From assembly GCA_030609125.1 (NCBI GenBank), contig JAUWCW010000089.1, forward strand, positions 1 to 7,423: a stretch of DNA of 7,423 bases. The letters are read 5' to 3'. How positions within the stretch are numbered: position 1 is the stretch's first letter; each line of letters starts with the position of its first letter. This DNA comes from Candidatus Rokuibacteriota bacterium (GTDB taxonomy: Bacteria; JAUVQV01). The notes under the pieces were generated by a model. The model was not told the DNA's origin. It made no database searches and saw only the letters and a list, made by a program, of their open reading frames with translations. Both the position numbers and the translations under genes were made by a program. Below are positions 1-5,283 of the stretch, piece by piece.

Positions 1-138
1 ACCGATGGAGATCCGCCGGACGGCACGGTGGTGGAGGTCTATCAGAAGGGGTACCTGATGGAAGGGAGGGTACTCCGTCCCGCCATGGTCGGTGTCGCCA
101 AGATCGTCGACGCCGACGTGGGAGTAGAGGAAGAGTGA
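1..138 (+). CDS. grpE: GrpE nucleotide exchange factor, C-terminal end (partial)
   Basis: Only the last 45 codons are in the window; the gene starts upstream. The frame ends at TGA 136-138. The visible residues contain [20 protein letters not shown] followed by VGVAK, the conserved end of the GrpE beta-domain that touches the DnaK ATPase domain. A short acidic tail ends EEE. GrpE is a cytoplasmic dimer that speeds ADP release from DnaK. The stop overlaps the GTG start of dnaK in a GTGA arrangement, which points to translational coupling and matches the grpE-dnaK order of heat-shock operons. No heat-shock promoter or CIRCE element is visible because the upstream part of the operon is outside the window. 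Confidence 0.93.
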   Translation, partial: TDGDPPDGTVVEVYQKGYLMEGRVLRPAMVGVAKIVDADVGVEEE

Positions 139-2006
139 GTGTAGTCGTCGGTATTGATCTGGGTACGACCAATTCCTGCGTGGCCGTGATGGAAGGGGGC
201 GGTCCCGTGGTGATCGCCAACGCAGAGGGGAGCCGCACCACCCCGTCCATGGTAGCCATCACGGAGGCCGACGAGAGGCTGGTGGGACACATCGCCAAGA
301 GGCAGGCGGTCTCTAACCCGGAGAACACGGTCTTTTCGGCCAAAAGGCTCATCGGCAGGCGCTTCGACAGCGAAGAGATCCGCCGCGCCAGAGAGATGAT
401 TCCGTTCCGGATCGTGGAGGCGGAAAACGGCGACGCCTGGGTGGAGGTGCGGGGCAAGCCTTACAGCCCTGCGGAGATTCAGGCCATCGTGCTCCAGAAG
501 CTTCGGCAGACCGCCGAGGACTACCTCGGCACTGAAGTCAGGGACGCGGTCATAACCGTTCCGGCCTATTTTGACGACAGCCAGAGGCAGGCGACGAAGG
601 ACGCGGGGGGCATCGCGGGGCTGAACGTCATCCGCATCGTGAACGAGCCGACCGCCGCCGCCCTCGCCTACGGGCTTGAGAGCAAGGAGCGCAAGAAGGT
701 CGCCGTCTACGACCTGGGCGGCGGGACCTTCGATATTTCCATCCTGGAGATGGGGGGGGGTGTCTACGAGGTTCTCTCAAGCAGCGGGGACACCTTTCTC
801 GGAGGGGATGATTTCGACCATCGGGTCATCGAGCACATCGCTTCCCGGTTCCGTGACGAGCACGGCATTGACATCTCGAAGGACAAAATGGCCCTGCAGC
901 GCCTGAAAGAAGCTGTTGAGCGGGCCAAGCATGAGCTTTCCACAGTGGTTGAGACGAACATCAATCTGCCTTTTCTCACCACCGACGCCAGCGGTCCCAG
1001 GCACATGGATTACGTCTTGAGCCGGGCCAGGCTGGAGAGTCTGGTGGGAGATCTCGTGGAAGGAACCATTCCCCCTTGCCGCAAGGCCCTGGAAAGCGCG
1101 GGACTGAAGGCGAAAGATATCGGTGAAGTCATCCTCGTGGGGGGGCAGACGAGGATGCCTCTTGTTCAGGAGGCGGTGAGAAAGTTTTTCGGAAGGGAGC
1201 CGAGCAAGGGGGTCAATCCGGACGAAGTCGTAGCTGTGGGAGCGGCGATCCAGAGCGGCGTACTCACAGGCAGGGTGCGCGACGTTCTCCTGCTCGACGT
1301 GACGCCTCTTTCCCTGGGGATAGAGACCAAGGGGGGGATATTCACCCGACTCATTGAATCCAACACCAGCATCCCGTACAGGAAGAGCCAGATCTTCTCC
1401 ACCGCCACCGACAGCCAGACGTCGGTGACGATCCACGTTCTGCAGGGGGAGAGGGATATGGCGTCGGACAACAAGTCCCTGGGCCAGTTCGAGCTGATCG
1501 GAATCCTCCCCGCACCGCGAGGCGTCCCGAAGATAGAGGTGTCATTCGATATTGACGCCAACGGGATCTTCAACGTTTCCGCCAGGGACAGCGGAACAGG
1601 GCTCCAGCATGCCATCAGTATAACAGCGTCCAGCGGGCTGTCGAAGGACAAGCTGGAGAAGATGAGGGATGATGCCAGCAGCCACGCTCTGGCGGACTCC
1701 CGGAAGCGGAAGCAGGCGGAGCACCGCAACCGCGCGGAGTCTCTTCTCTACTCGGTGGAGAGGACACTGGAGGAGTACGGCGAGAAACTTTCGAAGCAGA
1801 TGCGGTTCGCCCTGCGCGACTCCTCGCAGAGAATGCGGGAGGCCATCGAGGGTGACGACCTGGAAGCGATTAGGAAAATCTCAAAGGAACTGGAAAAATC
1901 CGCCCACGCGGCAACGAAGGCCATACACTCCGCGGGAGAAAAAGGAGTGAGAGAACAAGCCTCCGAGGGTGGAGAAGGGGCTGCCGATGGCTCGTCCGAC
2001 GGCTGA
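135..2006 (+). CDS. dnaK: Molecular chaperone DnaK (Hsp70)
   Basis: This is a cytoplasmic ATP-driven chaperone of 623 residues (E. coli DnaK has 638). The GTG start is set by the overlap with grpE, by a purine-rich AGAGG about four bases upstream, and by the Hsp70 N-terminus at residues 6-14 (GIDLGTTNS). The ATPase domain covers about 1-380, with AKRLIGR (catalytic Lys), [22 protein letters not shown] from residue 193 and [10 protein letters not shown]. The interdomain linker [12 protein letters not shown] lies near 384-395. The beta substrate domain follows, with [20 protein letters not shown] and [14 protein letters not shown] helical lid starts near 500. The tail ends in GSSDG and lacks the EEVKDK-like acidic end of many bacterial DnaKs. 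A nine-G run at 752-760 lies inside the gene. The gene after it is a lipoprotein gene, not dnaJ. Product identity is certain; whether it is the cell's main DnaK or a second copy cannot be told from this window. Confidence 0.97.
   Translation: MSVVVGIDLGTTNSCVAVMEGGGPVVIANAEGSRTTPSMVAITEADERLVGHIAKRQAVSNPENTVFSAKRLIGRRFDSEEIRRAREMIPFRIVEAENGDAWVEVRGKPYSPAEIQAIVLQKLRQTAEDYLGTEVRDAVITVPAYFDDSQRQATKDAGGIAGLNVIRIVNEPTAAALAYGLESKERKKVAVYDLGGGTFDISILEMGGGVYEVLSSSGDTFLGGDDFDHRVIEHIASRFRDEHGIDISKDKMALQRLKEAVERAKHELSTVVETNINLPFLTTDASGPRHMDYVLSRARLESLVGDLVEGTIPPCRKALESAGLKAKDIGEVILVGGQTRMPLVQEAVRKFFGREPSKGVNPDEVVAVGAAIQSGVLTGRVRDVLLLDVTPLSLGIETKGGIFTRLIESNTSIPYRKSQIFSTATDSQTSVTIHVLQGERDMASDNKSLGQFELIGILPAPRGVPKIEVSFDIDANGIFNVSARDSGTGLQHAISITASSGLSKDKLEKMRDDASSHALADSRKRKQAEHRNRAESLLYSVERTLEEYGEKLSKQMRFALRDSSQRMREAIEGDDLEAIRKISKELEKSAHAATKAIHSAGEKGVREQASEGGEGAADGSSDG
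1971..1980 (+). promoter_or_regulatory. Ribosome binding site deciding the start of the FN3 lipoprotein
   Basis: GGAGAAGGGG lies six bases before ATG 1987, inside the 3' end of dnaK. The same frame stays open to a GTG at 1969, but that codon has only weak purine-rich sequence in front of it, and using it would add six residues before the signal peptide. The ATG is therefore preferred. Confidence 0.65.
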
Positions 2007-3027
2007 AGCAGGTCGTATCGGGTTCCTGGTCGTGCTTCTTGCGGCGGTGAGCCTGACGGCGGCGTGCGGCAAGAAGGCGCCTCCTTTTCTCACGGTTCCG
2101 GTCGCCGCCGGCAGCCTGAGCGTCTCGAAGGTTGTGACGAGCGGGGAGGAGGTGAGGGTGACCTTCAGGGTTCCGAGAGAGCGATTGAGCTTCGGCAAAG
2201 AGGAAGAGCCGTGGGTCCTGGCGCGGATGCTCCGCCGGCCCTCGCGTGACGGGGAAGCCGGGTTCGAGGAACGGGCCGTCATCGTGGAAGAGGAAGGCCT
2301 GGCCTTCGGCGAGTCGCTGACGCTCATCGACACGGGACTGGTTGAAGGGGAGGTCTATCTTTACCGCGTCGAGCTCAGAAAACAGGAGTCGGAAGAGTGG
2401 GCGGCGACGGATACCCTGACCGTGGAGGCGATCGCTGCCCCGGAGGCCCCGCGAGAACTTCGGGCCGAGGGAACGGAGGGAGCCGTTGTCCTCTCCTGGA
2501 GCCCTCCCGGCGGGGGCAGGGCCGGGGTGGAGTACGTCGTTTTCAAAAGAGGCGCGGAGGAGAGTGAGTCGGCGCCCGTCACTCCCGGGCCCCAGGGAAA
2601 TACCGCCTTCACCGACACACGGGTCGAAAGGGAGCGGGAGTACTGCTATCGCGTCCAGGCGATCCTGCGCTCCCTGGAAACGGAGGCCGTGGGCGGGACG
2701 ACGGATGAGGTCTGTGTGCGGGCTGAGGACAGAAGCGCTCCTCCGGGGCCGTCGGGTCTGCGCGCCGTCGCCGACAGCCGGGGAGTGGAACTCACGTGGC
2801 TGCCGGTTGCCGCGAGAGATGTGAAAGGGTACAACGTCTACCGGGCGGAAGGGGAGGGGCCTTTCCGGATAGTGAACGCATCTCCTCTGGAGGCCGCGCG
2901 GTACCGGGATGAGAAGGTGGTCTCCGGCATGCGCTACCGCTACCGCGTGACGGCCGTGGACGATTCCGAAAGGGGCAACGAGAGCCCTTTTGCCGAAGCC
3001 TCGGCGGTTACCCCTCCCGCCGAATAG
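1987..3027 (+). CDS. Lipoprotein with three fibronectin type III domains
   Basis: The predicted product has 346 residues from ATG 1987 (352 if GTG 1969 is used). It begins with a lipoprotein signal: a short N-region with Arg, a hydrophobic stretch ([13 protein letters not shown]), then TAAC with the lipidated Cys at residue 27. CGKKAPPF follows, resembling the start of LptM/YifL-type small outer-membrane lipoproteins. The rest looks like three FN3-like beta-sandwich repeats. The first is diverged (about 37-148). The second is about 152-246, starting PEAPRELRA with a later VVLSWSPP. The third is about 251-346, with [18 protein letters not shown] and [11 protein letters not shown]. No catalytic motif is seen. 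The likely role is a membrane-anchored binding or scaffold protein in the cell envelope; its partner is unknown. The gene overlaps dnaK by 20 bases, so it probably shares its transcript, and it overlaps the converging deaminase gene by 20 bases. The domain call is secure; the function is not known. Confidence 0.85.
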   Translation: MARPTAEAGRIGFLVVLLAAVSLTAACGKKAPPFLTVPVAAGSLSVSKVVTSGEEVRVTFRVPRERLSFGKEEEPWVLARMLRRPSRDGEAGFEERAVIVEEEGLAFGESLTLIDTGLVEGEVYLYRVELRKQESEEWAATDTLTVEAIAAPEAPRELRAEGTEGAVVLSWSPPGGGRAGVEYVVFKRGAEESESAPVTPGPQGNTAFTDTRVEREREYCYRVQAILRSLETEAVGGTTDEVCVRAEDRSAPPGPSGLRAVADSRGVELTWLPVAARDVKGYNVYRAEGEGPFRIVNASPLEAARYRDEKVVSGMRYRYRVTAVDDSERGNESPFAEASAVTPPAE

Positions 3028-4273
3028 CCGCTGCCTCACGGGACCTGCGGCGGTAGAGCAGGCGCCCTCCCACCACGGTCGCCGCTATCCTCGAGACGGC
3101 GCCCTGCGTCACCACGTCCTCCTCGGTGGCGGCGCTCCCCGCCGGGATTCGAAGAAGAGCGAGATCGGCGTCCCTGCCCGCCTCCAGTGATCCTGAGCCG
3201 GCGAGTCCGAGAGCTTCGGCGGCGCCCAGCGTGAGGCGGCGCAGGATGACCGAGCCGCTTTCCGGCAGGGATCGCCGCACCAGCCTGGCCTCCTCGAAGA
3301 GATCGAAATCGGGTACGCTCGCCAGGCTGTCGGTTCCGTAGACGAACCGGATGCCCGCCTTGCGCCAGCGCTGGTAGTCCGGGATGCCGCATCGCAGAAG
3401 GGCATTGCTGCGGGGGCACGTCACCATGGTGGCGCCGCTCGCGGCTATCTTCGAGAGATCTCGATCGGTGAGGTGGGTTCCGTGAAAGAGAAGTGTCTTC
3501 GTAGAGAGGAGCCCGTGCTCCTCCAGGTACCCTGCCAGGGACCCGCGGAAGGAGGGCCCGAAGGGGAGCCCCCAGCGCCGCACCTGGGGAGCCAGCGGCC
3601 CGCGGCCGCGGAGAAGGTCCTGCTCGTGGCGTGTTTCGCCGACGTGCATGCCGAGGGGAAGGGAGCGGCGCCCGGCCAGGGACCGCAGCGCGGAGAGGAC
3701 CTGGGGCGAGAGGGTGTAGATGGAATGCGGAGAGAGCCCCGGGGCGATTCGCGGTGAGAGAAACGTATCCGACGAGAGGGCCGATTCGAGGCGGGGCAAA
3801 GACTCCTCCGACGAAGATCCGGCCAGAGCGACCGCCTCCAGGTAGGCCCGCATCCGGATCCCGGCCCGCTGCGCCACCACCGGTGATGCGCCGTAGGTCA
3901 CCACGTCGCCGATTGCGGTTATCCCGGAGCGGAGGCACCTGCGAATGCCGGAGGCGGCGGCTTTCTCCCAGTGGGACGCTCCCCAGAAGCTGTCCCGGAG
4001 CCGGCTGGCCCGGACGAGCCCGCGGATCCAGGGGAGAAAGTCGGTGGGCCTGGCCATGGTGCGGAAGAGAGAGTACTCGAGGTGGGTGTGGGCGTTCACA
4101 AGCCCCGGAATAAGGACACTGTCGGGGAAGGCCAGGTGTCTTTCCTTCGGGTGGGTCCGCAGGAGTTCACCGATCGGACCGACTTCGCGGATGACGCCCC
4201 CGGTCACCCTCACACCGGCGTAAGCCGCGGAAGGGGAGGTGACGGGGAAGACCCTGGCGGCGCTGATGATCAT
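3008..4273 (-). CDS. COG0402 amidohydrolase: probable aminodeoxyfutalosine or methylthioadenosine deaminase
   Basis: This is a 421-residue cytoplasmic metal-dependent deaminase of the amidohydrolase superfamily (TRZ/ATZ or chlorohydrolase group). Visible sites are NAHTHLEYS with His62 and His64, SPHS (His183), MHVGE with His210 and Glu213, FHGTHL (His264/His267), CPRSNALLRCG near 286-296 and GTDS with Asp315. By family knowledge, His62, His64, His210 and Asp315 bind the metal, and Glu213 and a His near 264 act on the water and purine. A small beta domain is formed by the N-terminus and the C-terminal ADLALLRI region. The family deaminates adenosine-type nucleosides, including methylthioadenosine, S-adenosylhomocysteine and 6-aminodeoxyfutalosine. 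The HTHLEYS form, with Glu after the HTH, recalls the aminofutalosine-deaminase branch, and mqnE, mqnA and mqnC lie just upstream on the same strand, so I lean to MqnX. The ATG shares ATGA with the stop of the upstream phosphorylase-family gene. Class confidence is high; the exact substrate is inferred. Confidence 0.85.
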   Translation of the reverse strand: MIISAARVFPVTSPSAAYAGVRVTGGVIREVGPIGELLRTHPKERHLAFPDSVLIPGLVNAHTHLEYSLFRTMARPTDFLPWIRGLVRASRLRDSFWGASHWEKAAASGIRRCLRSGITAIGDVVTYGASPVVAQRAGIRMRAYLEAVALAGSSSEESLPRLESALSSDTFLSPRIAPGLSPHSIYTLSPQVLSALRSLAGRRSLPLGMHVGETRHEQDLLRGRGPLAPQVRRWGLPFGPSFRGSLAGYLEEHGLLSTKTLLFHGTHLTDRDLSKIAASGATMVTCPRSNALLRCGIPDYQRWRKAGIRFVYGTDSLASVPDFDLFEEARLVRRSLPESGSVILRRLTLGAAEALGLAGSGSLEAGRDADLALLRIPAGSAATEEDVVTQGAVSRIAATVVGGRLLYRRRSREAAAIRREG

Positions 4274-5118
4274 GGGGCGCCGGGAACGTCGGGGCCGATG
4301 AGGGTCTTCTTTCTCAAACCTCTGCAGCCGCAGGTCTCCCTGCCGGAGACGAGCGGGAGCAGGTCGAGAAGAAGATTGCCCATGAGAGAGGCGCGTTCAT
4401 GGAAAATGCTCCTCAACTCCCGGTGACTCCAGTCCTGGCCCACCCCCTCGGCCCTGTTGACCACCTGGTGGATTCCGGCGTAGCAGGCGCCGATCTCCCG
4501 GGCGAGGTAGACCTCCGGGGCCAGGCTCTGGCCGATGACGTCCGCGCCCATGGCCGCAAGAGCCCGGACCTCGGCGCGGCTCTCGAAGTGTCGTCCATCG
4601 GTGACGGCGTATACCCCACCTGTTATCAGGGCCGCATCGGGGAGACGGGAGGCGGCGGCCTCGGCGAGAGCGCCGCGCAGGTCCTTGCAGAGGGGGTCCC
4701 GCATGATAAGGAGATAATCGTCTGAGAGGGCGGTGTCGCGGCGGGCCGTCCAGTCAAGGTAGTCATCGGGAATAATGACGCTCCCCGGCGCCCAATCGGC
4801 GTGGACGGTCCCAACGCCGCCTTCGGCAATGATCTTCTCCACGCCGGCCTCTCTCAGTACCGAGAAGAGCTGCTGGGAGGCCTCCTTTCTGGTTGTTCCA
4901 GACCGCCAGCCATGCATCCGGCAGGTGAGGACGAGTTCGCCGTTTCCGAGGCGCAGCGTGTTCATGGGAGGGGAATCGCCGAAAGGTGTGGAGTAAACGA
5001 CTTCCTTGGCGTGAATCTCGACGTCTGCTCGCTGCAGGGCCTCCGGAAAATCTATCGCGTGTGTCCCGGAGCCGCCGATGAGAGCCGTTGATGCCCGAGG
5101 TATCTCTCTATGTGGCAT
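4270..5118 (-). CDS. MTAP/purine nucleoside phosphorylase family protein with altered active-site motifs
   Basis: This 282-residue protein has the length of trimeric MTAP/PNP enzymes, which split purine nucleosides with phosphate. Family landmarks are GGSG (15-18), PGSVIIPDDYLD (111-122), GGVYAVTDGRHFES (167-180; usually GPRFET) and GQSLAPEVYLARE (196-208; usually GMT-x-x-PE). The VNRAEG loop (220-225) has Asn where MTA-specific enzymes have TDYD. Asn here is the 6-oxopurine form, as in PNP and in the methylthioinosine phosphorylase of Pseudomonas. Several phosphate-site segments are unusual: CRMHGW replaces the RHG-x-x-H motif, EGGVGT replaces the (T/S)A-x-GSL motif, and Met-Thr has become Gln-Ser. 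The extra tail carries CGC at 263-265. Candidate substrates are methylthioinosine or futalosine. The gene is first in a two-gene operon with the deaminase (ATGA overlap). The start codon has no clear Shine-Dalgarno sequence, but no better start is available. Family call is secure; reaction and substrate are open. Confidence 0.85.
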   Translation of the reverse strand: MPHREIPRASTALIGGSGTHAIDFPEALQRADVEIHAKEVVYSTPFGDSPPMNTLRLGNGELVLTCRMHGWRSGTTRKEASQQLFSVLREAGVEKIIAEGGVGTVHADWAPGSVIIPDDYLDWTARRDTALSDDYLLIMRDPLCKDLRGALAEAAASRLPDAALITGGVYAVTDGRHFESRAEVRALAAMGADVIGQSLAPEVYLAREIGACYAGIHQVVNRAEGVGQDWSHRELRSIFHERASLMGNLLLDLLPLVSGRETCGCRGLRKKTLIGPDVPGAP

Positions 5119-5160
5119 GCCGTATTAGATTGTTAATTCAGGTAGTTAGTAAACATATTG

Positions 5161-5192
5161 GACAGTATATACATTGTATAGTATAAAGTGTC
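5161..5192. promoter_or_regulatory. Inverted repeat, candidate repressor operator over the -10 box
   Basis: Left arm GACAGTATATAC (5161-5172) and right arm GTATAAAGTGTC (5181-5192) are reverse complements at 10 of 12 positions, with an 8-base spacer. The centre falls on the predicted -10 hexamer, a common place for a repressor to block transcription. The regulator is unknown; the sequence does not match an operator I recognise such as CIRCE, LexA or a met box. Confidence 0.5.
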
Positions 5193-5202
5193 ATGTTGAC
5201 AA
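5173..5202 (-). promoter_or_regulatory. Sigma70-type promoter for the phosphorylase-deaminase operon
   Basis: Read on the minus strand, TTGTCA (5202-5197; one mismatch to TTGACA) is followed after 18 bases by TACAAT (5178-5173; one mismatch to TATAAT). Transcription would start near 5166, leaving a leader of about 48 bases before the ATG at 5118. It is the only strong pair in the AT-rich block that faces a gene. If active, the two genes can be expressed separately from the mqn genes upstream, although read-through from mqnC remains possible because no clear intrinsic terminator separates them. Confidence 0.55.
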
Positions 5203-5223
5203 GGCTGCTATTCTCCCGGGGGA

Positions 5224-5258
5224 AACACAACGTCTCTGCTGAAGGGCCACGATGTGTT
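5224..5258 (-). terminator. Weak hairpin downstream of mqnC, possible imperfect terminator
   Basis: AACACAACG (5224-5232) and CGATGTGTT (5250-5258) can pair over nine positions with one mismatch, enclosing a 17-base loop. It lies 26 bases past the mqnC stop in the direction of transcription. No T-run follows on the minus strand, only GTGTTTCCCC, so it is not a standard intrinsic terminator. Confidence 0.25.
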
Positions 5259-5283
5259 GATAACTCTAGGGACATAGCTCAGG

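Larger units (their letters stand above)
5119..5283. other. Intergenic region with AT-rich block between mqnC and the phosphorylase-deaminase operon
   Basis: This is the only real intergenic gap in the window. By hand count 5121-5195 has 21 G or C in 75 bases (28%), against strongly GC-rich coding sequence on both sides. It holds the promoter and inverted repeat listed separately, and an imperfect hairpin nearer mqnC. No small open frame with a convincing ribosome site, tRNA or riboswitch fold is seen. The leader from the predicted start of transcription to the ATG is only about 50 bases, too short for a typical metabolite riboswitch. Confidence 0.7.

Noticed and set aside
777-1436. 219-residue open frame antisense to dnaK
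   Set aside because: It is antisense to highly conserved Hsp70 coding sequence, with no ribosome site or recognisable domain.
3027-3053. Possible terminator hairpin after the lipoprotein gene
   Set aside because: Only five base pairs (GCCGC with GCGGC) form around a poorly pairing centre, with no T-run.
3036-3938. 300-residue open frame on the minus strand inside the deaminase gene
   Set aside because: It is very rich in Arg, Pro and Gly, with no motif, and is a shadow of the deaminase, whose metal motifs are intact in the other frame.
5118-5170. SAM or other riboswitch in the leader of the phosphorylase gene
   Set aside because: The predicted leader is only about 50 bases and AT-rich with no stable helices.
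5196-5230. Perfect TTGACA on the plus strand (5196-5201) as a promoter
   Set aside because: No -10-like hexamer sits 16-19 bases downstream, where the sequence is GC-rich, and only antisense mqnC would be transcribed.
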